Source: Mucilaginibacter defluvii (GTDB lineage Bacteria > Bacteroidota > Bacteroidia > Sphingobacteriales > Sphingobacteriaceae). Taken from it: a stretch of 64,000 nt of DNA. The DNA is taken from positions 310,001 to 374,000 of the forward strand of contig NZ_BAABJI010000002.1 in NCBI RefSeq assembly GCF_039543225.1, written 5' to 3'. The translations under genes were made by a program, and so were the position numbers. Every line of letters starts with the position of its first letter. Position 1 is the first letter of the stretch. The notes beneath the pieces were generated by a model. It was given only the letters and a program-made list of their open reading frames with translations. It was not told the DNA's origin and ran no database searches. This document shows positions 1 through 7,213 of this stretch, piece after piece.

Positions 1-2798
1 TGGTAGTGCGTAAACGTAACCCGAGCATCCTGATGCTGGTGGCGTTATTCTCGCCGAAAGCTACACACGATGTAACCTTTACTGATAATTACGCCAACGT
101 ATTTATTAAGGATGCGCTTTTGCGTACCAAAGGTGTGGGCGACGTATTTACGCGCGCCGATGACTTTAGTATGCGTATATGGCTCAAGCCCGATAAGCTC
201 GCAGCCCTGGGCATGACAGCCGCTGATGTTACCGCCGCCTTACAGGAGCAAAACGCGCAGGTAGCCGCTGGTACTGTAGGCGCCACCCCGCAAATGCAGG
301 GGCAAACCTTTGAGTATACCGTATTGGTTAAAGGCCGTTTGGTAAAACCAGAGGAGTTTGAAAATATTGTGGTAAAAACCCAACCCGAAACAGGGGCTGT
401 AGTGCATTTAAAAGATGTGGCTCGTATACAACTGGGTAAATTCAATTATGCCGGTAACTCATTTGTTGATAATAAGCGGGCATCATACCTGCTGATTTAC
501 CAGGCGCCGGGGAGTAACGCAATAGAAACGGCGGATAATGTAACCGCTACCATGGAGCAGTTAAAGAAAACCTTCCCGAATGATATTGATTACGTGATTC
601 CTTTTGAATCAGTTACCGTGGTAAAGGTATCTCTTGATGAGGTGATTGAAACGCTGGTTATAGCATTGGCACTGGTGATTATTGTTGTGTTCCTCTTCCT
701 GCAAAGCTGGCGAACAACGCTAATACCGGTGTTGGCAATTCCGGTATCTATTGTGGGTACGTTCATATTCTTTATTCCATTGGGCTTCACCATCAACACG
801 CTTACGTTGTTCGGTTTTGTATTGGCTATTGGTATTGTGGTGGATGACGCCATTGTGGTAGTTGAGGCCGTACAGCACTATATGGACGAGGAAGGTATGT
901 CGCCAAGGGAAGCTACTGTACATGCCATGCGCGATATATCTGCGCCGGTAATAGCCATCGCGCTAATTCTGGCAGCGGTATTCGTACCGGTAGGTTTTAT
1001 TCCGGGTATCGTTGGGCGATTGTATCAGCAATTTGCAATAACCATCGCTATATCGGTATTGATCTCGGCTTTCGTGGCTTTGTCATTAACCCCGGCATTA
1101 TGTACGCTTATTCTTCGTCCGCATAAAATTGATGAAAAATCAGGTGGTTTAGATAAATTTTTCTACAAGTTTAACACTTGGTTTGACAAGGTAACCGGAC
1201 GTTACCGAAACGCTGTTGACAAAGGTATTAAGCATTCCAGGTTTGTAATGTTTATTTTGTTGGCAATAATCATAGGTACGGTGTTTCTGTTCCGTAGCAA
1301 GCCATCAGGCTTTATTCCGCTGGAAGATGAGGGCCGTATATTTGTTACTTATGATTTGCCGGAAGGTTCGGCAACCGAGCGTACAGTTGATGTTTTAAGA
1401 AGTATGATGAAAACGCTGGACAGCGTACCGGCAATAAAACACTACGCCGCCTTGGGCGGGTTGAACGCCATTAACTTTGCAACCAAATCGAATAGTGCCA
1501 CCATTTTCGTTCAGCTTAAACCCTGGGAAGAACGTGAGAAAAAGGAAGATCAACTGGAAGCTTTAGTTGGTATGTTGCAGCAAAAGCTGTCGGCTAAATT
1601 TAAAGAAGCAAGCGTGGTGGTGATTTCACCGCCGGCTATCCCTGGTTTGGGTAATACAGGCGGTTTCTCCTTTATATTACAAGAGCGCGAAGCAGGTGGC
1701 GACATCAAGAACTTTGAGAAAACCCTGCAGGCTTTTGTTGGCGCAGTAAACCAGCGGCCTGAAATTGCCCGGGCATTCTCGTTCTTTACCGCACGTACGC
1801 CGGCCTATCAGTTAACTGTAGACCGTGAAAAGGCCAAAAAGTTGGGCGTGCAGATCAGCGATATAAATAACGCGCTGCAAACTTATATGGGTAGTACCTA
1901 TATAAACGACTTTACAATCTACGGACGTAATTTCAGGGTGCTTGCCCAGGCCGATACTAACTATCGTACAAGCATCGCTAACATAGGGCAGTATTTTGTG
2001 CGCAATCGTTCGGGCCAGATGGTACCGTTGAGCACACTCACTTCTTATAAGGTTATTGAAAACGCTCCGCTTATATCGCATTACAACCTGTTCCGTTCTG
2101 CTGAGATAAACGGTAGTACCAAGCCTGGATATAGTAGCGGCGACGCTATTAAGGCGCTACAGGAAGTGGCCGCGCAAACCCTGCCGCAAGGCTACGGCTA
2201 TGAGTTCTCCGGCTTAAGCCGTGAAGAGATATTGTCGGGATCGAAAACAGTGTATATATTTATTCTTTCAATAGGCTTCGTGTTCCTGTTCCTGGCAGCA
2301 CTGTACGAGAGTTGGTCAGTACCGTTCTCGGTGCTACTGGCTGTACCGCTGGGGGCTTTTGGTGCGATATTATTCCTGAGCTTTCAGCCCGGGCTTACCA
2401 ATAATGTGTACGCGCAAATTGGTTTGATAACCCTGATTGGTTTGGCTGCTAAAAATGCCATCCTGATTGTTGAGTTTGCCAAAGAGCGTGTAGATAGGGG
2501 TATGGAGCTTGAAAAGGCAACACTCGAAGCGGTACGGCTGCGTTTACGCCCGATCGTGATGACGTCGCTGGCCTTTATATTAGGTATATTGCCGCTGCTT
2601 TTTGCCTCTGGTGCGGGCGCTGTGTCTCGTAAAACCATCGGTTGGACAGTATTTGGCGGCATGCTTTCGGCAACTGCGCTGGCTATATTTATAGTGCCTG
2701 TGTTGTTTTATGTAATAACACGTATGGCTTACGGCAAAAAGAAACTTGCGGAGTTAGAGGCTAATTACAAGCCCGATCCTGAACACGGGGAGGTTTAA
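1..2798 (+). CDS. RND efflux pump inner-membrane subunit (HAE1/AcrB type), 5' end outside window
   Basis: This is the proton-driven inner-membrane subunit of a tripartite drug or solute efflux pump. The reading frame is open to the first base, and alignment to AcrB from memory places the window start near AcrB residue 130, so about 130 N-terminal residues lie upstream. A GTG at position 6 is only the first internal start-like codon. The proton relay is intact: the TM4 motif VVDDAIVVVE carries the Asp pair, LAAKNAILIVEF carries the TM10 lysine, and RLRPIVMTS carries the TM11 arginine. Both porter-domain halves and the second set of TM helices are present. A rho-independent terminator follows directly. 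The membrane-fusion and outer-membrane partners are probably upstream. Family is certain; the substrate cannot be told. Confidence 0.95.
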   Translation, partial: VVRKRNPSILMLVALFSPKATHDVTFTDNYANVFIKDALLRTKGVGDVFTRADDFSMRIWLKPDKLAALGMTAADVTAALQEQNAQVAAGTVGATPQMQGQTFEYTVLVKGRLVKPEEFENIVVKTQPETGAVVHLKDVARIQLGKFNYAGNSFVDNKRASYLLIYQAPGSNAIETADNVTATMEQLKKTFPNDIDYVIPFESVTVVKVSLDEVIETLVIALALVIIVVFLFLQSWRTTLIPVLAIPVSIVGTFIFFIPLGFTINTLTLFGFVLAIGIVVDDAIVVVEAVQHYMDEEGMSPREATVHAMRDISAPVIAIALILAAVFVPVGFIPGIVGRLYQQFAITIAISVLISAFVALSLTPALCTLILRPHKIDEKSGGLDKFFYKFNTWFDKVTGRYRNAVDKGIKHSRFVMFILLAIIIGTVFLFRSKPSGFIPLEDEGRIFVTYDLPEGSATERTVDVLRSMMKTLDSVPAIKHYAALGGLNAINFATKSNSATIFVQLKPWEEREKKEDQLEALVGMLQQKLSAKFKEASVVVISPPAIPGLGNTGGFSFILQEREAGGDIKNFEKTLQAFVGAVNQRPEIARAFSFFTARTPAYQLTVDREKAKKLGVQISDINNALQTYMGSTYINDFTIYGRNFRVLAQADTNYRTSIANIGQYFVRNRSGQMVPLSTLTSYKVIENAPLISHYNLFRSAEINGSTKPGYSSGDAIKALQEVAAQTLPQGYGYEFSGLSREEILSGSKTVYIFILSIGFVFLFLAALYESWSVPFSVLLAVPLGAFGAILFLSFQPGLTNNVYAQIGLITLIGLAAKNAILIVEFAKERVDRGMELEKATLEAVRLRLRPIVMTSLAFILGILPLLFASGAGAVSRKTIGWTVFGGMLSATALAIFIVPVLFYVITRMAYGKKKLAELEANYKPDPEHGEV

Positions 2799-2814
2799 AA
2801 AATAATGAAGTATG

Positions 2815-2841
2815 AGCCGGGTTACAAGCCCGGCTTTTTGT
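2815..2841 (+). terminator. Rho-independent terminator after the RND gene
   Basis: A 7-bp stem AGCCGGG/CCCGGCT with a 7-base loop is followed by TTTTGTTT. It starts 17 bases after the RND stop codon. Confidence 0.8.
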
Positions 2842-3171
2842 TTCTACATATTCACAAATACATTAATAATATCATATAATATTAATTGAAGGGTTTATTT
2901 TTCATGAAATTTATATGAAATTGTCAGGTTAAACATACATATTGTATAATAAATAATACTTTATAACAATTGTGTATAAACTTGATTCAGCACGTTTGAG
3001 GCTATTGGATTAATATTATGTTCTAACACCGATCTGATTTGTTTTCAGCATAGTTACAATTGTAAAAGTAGCGTCATGTAAGGGGGGATGCGATTATTTC
3101 GATAGATTTGGCAGCAAAATTGGATAAGCCCTGTTGTGAAATCTAAAATTTATTTACAAAAAATCACAACA
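2842..3171. other. AT-rich gene-free stretch upstream of the barrel protein
   Basis: About 330 bases contain no convincing reading frame. Two copies of the palindrome core ACAATTGT occur, at 2966-2973 and within the 12-bp perfect palindrome TTACAATTGTAA at 3054-3065. The second lies about 40 bases upstream of a TAnnTTTG promoter element and could be an operator. The rest looks like plain AT-rich spacer. Functional meaning is inference. Confidence 0.4.
3103..3110 (+). promoter_or_regulatory. Bacteroidota -7 element (TAGATTTG) for the barrel protein
   Basis: It matches the TAnnTTTG consensus of the Bacteroidota housekeeping sigma factor and implies a leader of about 55 bases before the ATG at 3172. 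No good TTTG upstream element was seen at the expected distance. Confidence 0.45.
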
Positions 3172-3708
3172 ATGAAAAAGTCAACAAAACTGATAGCTGC
3201 TGCGATTACTGCCGTAGCATTATTTTTAGGATCATCAGACGTTAAAGCGCAAACTAACGAAAAAAGCGCCTGGCGTTTAGGTTTTGGTATTGAAGGTGGT
3301 ATCCCAACCGGTGACCTTCATGATGTAAGGAGTTTCCAGTTAGGTGGTACTGCTCGTTTGCAATACGGAATTACTGATAACCTGGCAGCAACTCTAACTT
3401 CAGGTTTTTACAACTTCTTTGGTAAAGAAATTGGCGAAACCGGTCAAAACTTCCCGGACGGACACGTAATTCCGGTTAAGTTAGGTATCAAATCATTCTT
3501 TACTGACAACCTGTACTTCGGCGCTGAAGCTGGTGCTGGTTTCGAAACAGGTGACGGTGTACCGGGAGATACCAAATTGATTTTAGCGCCAGCTTTAGGT
3601 TGGGCTGATAAGCACTGGGATTTTGGTGTGAAGTATGAAAACTTCTCAGGCCAAGGTAACAATTACGGTACTGTAGGTCTGCGTGTAGCTTATGGTTTCG
3701 GATTGTAA
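3172..3708 (+). CDS. Small outer-membrane beta-barrel protein (porin-like)
   Basis: A 178-residue secreted protein begins MKKSTKLIAAAITAVALFLG and has a likely signal peptidase I site after KAQ near residue 27. The mature part alternates short amphipathic strands with Gly/Asn/Asp turns (GFGIEGGIPTGDL, LGIKSFFTDNLYFGAEAGAG, VGLRVAYGFGL), as in eight-stranded OMP_b-brl proteins, and ends on a strand. An in-frame GTG at 3136 would add 12 residues but gives a poor signal peptide, so the ATG at 3172 is preferred. It is monocistronic, with its own promoter element and a terminator. Ligand or role is unknown; it may be a structural or stress-related surface protein. Confidence 0.75.
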   Translation: MKKSTKLIAAAITAVALFLGSSDVKAQTNEKSAWRLGFGIEGGIPTGDLHDVRSFQLGGTARLQYGITDNLAATLTSGFYNFFGKEIGETGQNFPDGHVIPVKLGIKSFFTDNLYFGAEAGAGFETGDGVPGDTKLILAPALGWADKHWDFGVKYENFSGQGNNYGTVGLRVAYGFGL

Positions 3709-3720
3709 CCTCTGATACCA

Positions 3721-3760
3721 GAAAACAAAAAACCGCTCAATCGAGCGGTTTTTTGTTTTC
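3721..3760. terminator. Bidirectional terminator between convergent genes
   Basis: A nearly perfect 18-bp inverted repeat GAAAACAAAAAACCGCTC / GAGCGGTTTTTTGTTTTC surrounds an AATC loop. It has a T tract on each strand, so it can end both the barrel gene and the minus-strand aminotransferase gene. Confidence 0.9.
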
Positions 3761-3770
3761 TATGATACTG

Positions 3771-4964
3771 TTATTGCAGTTTTCCGAGTGCTTCCTTAAT
3801 ACGGCGCATGGCTTCAATCAGTTTATCTTCAGCTGCGGCGTATGACATGCGGATTGACTTTTTATCGCCAAAAGAATCGCCGCCTACGGTTGATACATGT
3901 GCTTCTTCTAAAATATAAATACTCAGTTCATCAGCGTCATTAATGGTTTTGCCGTTATAGCTTTTACCGAAAAACGAAGTAACGTCCGGGAAAAAGTAAA
4001 ACGCACCTTCAGGCAGGTTTACCTTTATGCCATCAATCTCTTTAAGCAGATTGTAAACAATATCACGGCGTTTTTGGAATTCGTCACGCATCTGGTGTAC
4101 GCTTTCCAATCCACCTTCGTAAGCTGCTGTGCCTGCCCGCTGGGTAATTGAACAGGTACCTGAAGTAATTTGTCCCTGGATTTTATCGCAGGCTGCCGCC
4201 AGCTCTTTGTTTGACGCCGTGTAACCAATGCGCCAGCCGGTCATGGCGTATGATTTTGAGAAACCATTGATGATCACCACACGATCTTTAATGCTTTCAA
4301 ACTGAGCGATAGACTCGTGGCCACCAACAAAATTGATGTGCTCGTAAATCTCGTCAGACAGTATATAAACGTGAGGATGTTTCTCAAATACTTTAACTAA
4401 AGAGGCTAATTCTTCTTTGCTGTACACGCTACCTGTAGGGTTACATGGCGATGAGAACATGAACAGCTTGCTGTTAGGCGTAATGGCAGCTTCTAATTGT
4501 TCCGCGGTAATCTTAAAATTATTTTTGGCAGTCGATTCAATAAATACGCTTTTACCTTCGGCCAGCTTTACTACCTCTGAGTATGATACCCAGTAAGGAG
4601 TAGGGATAATAACTTCTTCGCCCGGGTTAACAAGGCATAGTACCGCGTTAGCGATAGCTTGCTTGGCGCCGGTCGATACCACGATCTGGCTCATGTCATA
4701 ATCCAAACCGTTCTCGTTCTTTAGCTTCGCAGCAATTGCTTTACGCAGGTCAGGGTAGCCCGATACGGGAGTGTAGTAAGTAAAATTATCATCCATCGCC
4801 TTCTTGGCGGCGTCCTTTATATATTCAGGTGTATGAAAGTCAGGCTCGCCAAAGCTCAGATTGATCACATCAACACCTTTGGCAGCTAATTCACGGCCCA
4901 GTTTGGCCATTTTAATGGTTGCTGATTCTGACAGGTTCTGTATCCTGTTACTTAATGTCGTCAT
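3771..4964 (-). CDS. aspC: Pyridoxal-phosphate aspartate/aromatic aminotransferase (class I)
   Basis: This 397-residue class I/II aminotransferase is full length. Fold-type I landmarks are all present: CNPTG with Asn175, SDEIY with Asp204, and the Schiff-base Lys237 in FSKSYAMTGWRIGY, followed by the phosphate-binding arginine of that motif. By family it transfers the amino group between aspartate (or aromatic amino acids) and 2-oxoglutarate in the cytoplasm. The ATG at 4964 is the only good start, and a TATATTTG element sits 20 bases upstream. It is divergent from the CDF transporter, sharing a 73-base control region. Substrate preference inside the AspC-like subfamily cannot be read from sequence. 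Confidence 0.9.
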   Translation of the reverse strand: MTTLSNRIQNLSESATIKMAKLGRELAAKGVDVINLSFGEPDFHTPEYIKDAAKKAMDDNFTYYTPVSGYPDLRKAIAAKLKNENGLDYDMSQIVVSTGAKQAIANAVLCLVNPGEEVIIPTPYWVSYSEVVKLAEGKSVFIESTAKNNFKITAEQLEAAITPNSKLFMFSSPCNPTGSVYSKEELASLVKVFEKHPHVYILSDEIYEHINFVGGHESIAQFESIKDRVVIINGFSKSYAMTGWRIGYTASNKELAAACDKIQGQITSGTCSITQRAGTAAYEGGLESVHQMRDEFQKRRDIVYNLLKEIDGIKVNLPEGAFYFFPDVTSFFGKSYNGKTINDADELSIYILEEAHVSTVGGDSFGDKKSIRMSYAAAEDKLIEAMRRIKEALGKLQ

Positions 4965-4983
4965 ATTGTTTGTGTTAACGCGG

Positions 4984-4991
4984 CAAATATA
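4984..4991 (-). promoter_or_regulatory. Bacteroidota -7 element (TATATTTG) for the aminotransferase
   Basis: Read on the minus strand, TATATTTG matches TAnnTTTG and lies 19 bases before the ATG at 4964. A clear upstream TTTG is missing. Confidence 0.5.
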
Positions 4992-5028
4992 GAAAATAAG
5001 TTTACTGCTGATTACGCTTGCTATTCAT

Positions 5029-5036
5029 TAAATTTG
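5029..5036 (+). promoter_or_regulatory. Candidate -7 element (TAAATTTG) at the CDF start codon
   Basis: TAAATTTG matches TAnnTTTG but ends only one base before the ATG at 5038. Transcription from it would begin at or inside the first codons. It is either a leaderless arrangement, a sign that the real start is downstream, or chance. Confidence 0.35.
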
Positions 5037-5037
5037 C

Positions 5038-6030
5038 ATGCTAACAGAATTTATTTTGGGCGAGCAAAAAAGGATAATCCTGATCTCATTGATAACGGGC
5101 GTAGTACTGATGCTGGCTAAGTTCAGCGCGTATTTTATCACCTCTTCAAATTTTATATTAACTGATGCTGCCGAAAGTATTGTAAATGTGGTGGCAAGCT
5201 CGTTTGCCTTCTTCAGTATTTATTTGTCAGCTTTGCCTCGGGATGAAAACCATCCTTATGGCCATGGTAAAGTGGAGTATTTCTCGGTATTTCTTGAAGG
5301 TGGTTTAATCGTTATCGCGGGCGGGATCATCGTAATAAAATCTGTATACGGTTTATTGAATCCGGAGCCTGTGCGTGATCTGATTACCGGTACCATCATC
5401 ATCGCAGTAACCGGTTTAATAAATGGGTGTTTAGGCTATTACCTGATTAATAAAGGGAAGCAATTGCGTTCTATTACGCTTGAGGCTGATGGTAAGCATC
5501 TACTTACGGATATGGTTACCAGTGGCGCCCTGGTTATTGGGTTGCTTGTTATTTACTTTACAGGGATCTTATGGTTGGATAGCGCGCTTTCAGGCCTTGC
5601 TGCGTTATACATTATATTCTCAGGTTATAAGCTGGTACGGCGTTCGGTAGCGGGATTGATGGATGAAACCGACTTTGGCGTTGTTACCAATATACTCGAG
5701 GTATTGAACGAAAAGCGTAAAGAGGAATGGATAGATATTCACAATCTTCGCGCGCAAAAATACGGCAGCGAATTACATATTGATTGCCATTTAACCCTGC
5801 CAAATTATTTTGATTTAAACCGGGTGCATGAGGAAGTATCATTGGTTGATAAAATGATTAATAAAGAGGCCGGGGTAAAAACCGAACTTTTCATCCACTC
5901 AGATCCATGCCTGCCCGAATGCTGCCACTATTGCAGTATGCCCAACTGTCCGATACGGTCAGAAGCGAAGCGGATAGATATAGAATGGACACTTGACAAG
6001 GTGATGCGGAACAAAAAACATTTTGAATGA
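5038..6030 (+). CDS. Cation diffusion facilitator (CDF) metal transporter with Cys-rich tail
   Basis: This 330-residue inner-membrane metal/proton antiporter shows the CDF hallmark HPYGHGKVEYFS at residues 72-83, about six TM segments, and a cytoplasmic C-terminal domain from about residue 210. The TM5 half of the transport site is standard (His154xxxAsp158). The TM2 half, usually (H/D)xxxD, reads Glu46-SIV-Asn50. After the usual domain end there is a cysteine cluster, CLPECCHYC and PNC (Cys291, 295, 296, 299, 304), which could bind metal. The stop overlaps the Nudix start by ATGA, so the two are co-translated. Metal specificity is unknown. A TTG at 5056 is an alternative start. Confidence 0.9.
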   Translation: MLTEFILGEQKRIILISLITGVVLMLAKFSAYFITSSNFILTDAAESIVNVVASSFAFFSIYLSALPRDENHPYGHGKVEYFSVFLEGGLIVIAGGIIVIKSVYGLLNPEPVRDLITGTIIIAVTGLINGCLGYYLINKGKQLRSITLEADGKHLLTDMVTSGALVIGLLVIYFTGILWLDSALSGLAALYIIFSGYKLVRRSVAGLMDETDFGVVTNILEVLNEKRKEEWIDIHNLRAQKYGSELHIDCHLTLPNYFDLNRVHEEVSLVDKMINKEAGVKTELFIHSDPCLPECCHYCSMPNCPIRSEAKRIDIEWTLDKVMRNKKHFE

Positions 6031-6482
6031 CATACATTAACGTACGTGTTTACGGGTTGCTGATTAATGAGGATAACCAGGTATTGTTAAGCGATGAGCG
6101 GGAATACGGCATGGAGTTTATCAAATTTCCGGGCGGTGGTTTGGAGTACGGTGAAGGATTGATTGACGGCCTTAAGCGGGAGTTTATGGAAGAGTGCGCG
6201 ATGGAGATAGAAGTGACCAGTCATTTTTACACAACCGATTTTTTTATCAAGTCGGCATTTAACGATAGCCAGATCATGAGCGTATATTACCTGGTGAAAA
6301 ACTTCGCACCCATTAATCTTACAATTAAAACCCGGGCATTTGATTTCGACGGTGATGGTAAGGCTGATATCCTGCAATCATTTCGCTGGGCGGATATCGA
6401 TCAGCTTAAGCCGGAGGATGTGACCTTTCCGACAGATCAAAGGGTAGTGGAGCTATTGCGTAAGCAATACCCTGCAAAATGA
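6027..6482 (+). CDS. Nudix hydrolase (downstream of CDF transporter)
   Basis: A 151-residue Nudix-fold pyrophosphohydrolase. The Nudix box runs from GGLEYGEG through LKREFMEECAMEI and keeps the REFMEE core that binds the catalytic magnesium; the usual Gly after EEx is Ala. These enzymes cleave nucleoside-diphosphate-linked substrates in the cytoplasm; the substrate here is not readable. Its ATG overlaps the CDF stop codon (ATGA), so translation is probably coupled. A stretch FDFDGDGKADILQSF near residue 107 resembles an EF-hand-like calcium loop and is unusual for Nudix proteins. It is a two-gene operon with the transporter. Confidence 0.85.
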   Translation: MTYINVRVYGLLINEDNQVLLSDEREYGMEFIKFPGGGLEYGEGLIDGLKREFMEECAMEIEVTSHFYTTDFFIKSAFNDSQIMSVYYLVKNFAPINLTIKTRAFDFDGDGKADILQSFRWADIDQLKPEDVTFPTDQRVVELLRKQYPAK

Positions 6483-6579
6483 TCAGCATCATGATACATT
6501 TTACCGGCAAATTGCATATTCAATTCAGTGGGCTGGTATATTTACGGCAAATTTAAGGATCGACCTGTAATTTCAATAT

Positions 6580-7194
6580 ATGGAACTAAATACACTACTA
6601 CCTAAAATTGTTGCTGATAATAAACTGCATGCTAAATGGTTGAATACGCTTTCGCTGATGGAGAACACCGGCGCACGTAAAATATCAGCATGCGAAGATC
6701 CGGTTACGGTAACTTACATCATACTAAAACATGCCGCCGAAGAACACCGGCATGCGTTTTACCTGAAAAAACAGATTGAAAAAACAGGCGAGGGGCAATG
6801 CCCTACGTATGCTGATGAGTACCTGGTGGCACCTTTAAGCAGTAAATATTATTTGAATTTACTGGATGTGGAAGTAAGCCGCTATCTTAAAAAGCATTTA
6901 AACCTTTCAGGCGCCGAATTGCGCTTTGCGGCCTACTTGTTAGTTACTTATGCTATTGAGGTGCGCGCCGATGAACTGTACCCCATTTACCAGCAGGCGC
7001 TTGATAATGCCGGCAGCAAGGTTAACGTAAAATCAATTATACTGGAAGAAGAAGGGCACCTGGAAGAAATGACTAACCAGTTACATCAATTCTCACCTGA
7101 TTGGCAAACGTATGCCGATAAAGCCGTTGAAATAGAAAGCCGCTTGTTTGCCGGGTGGGTAAACGCACTTGCAGTAGAAATAGCTGCTGCTTAA
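6580..7194 (+). CDS. Ferritin-like diiron-site protein, uncharacterised
   Basis: A 204-residue soluble, mainly helical protein with no signal peptide. It carries a spaced set of ligands expected for a four-helix diiron carboxylate centre: Glu28, Glu55xxHis58 (EEHRH), Glu127 (AIEVRADE) and Glu157xxHis160 (EEEGH). This is the E..ExxH..E..ExxH pattern of ferritins, rubrerythrins and diiron oxygenases. I know of no characterised member with this exact sequence. The leader at 6483-6579 has no clear promoter. The gene is convergent with the sulfatase-like gene, only 19 bases away. Function could be iron or peroxide handling, or an oxidase; the ligand pattern is seen, the role is inference. Confidence 0.65.
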   Translation: MELNTLLPKIVADNKLHAKWLNTLSLMENTGARKISACEDPVTVTYIILKHAAEEHRHAFYLKKQIEKTGEGQCPTYADEYLVAPLSSKYYLNLLDVEVSRYLKKHLNLSGAELRFAAYLLVTYAIEVRADELYPIYQQALDNAGSKVNVKSIILEEEGHLEEMTNQLHQFSPDWQTYADKAVEIESRLFAGWVNALAVEIAAA

Positions 7195-7213
7195 TCAGAT
7201 CTTTTACAAGCCC

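Noticed and set aside
2842..3171. A small RNA or riboswitch in the AT-rich gap before the barrel protein
   Set aside because: Only an 8-bp palindrome core is repeated; there is no terminator or compact fold to support an RNA gene.
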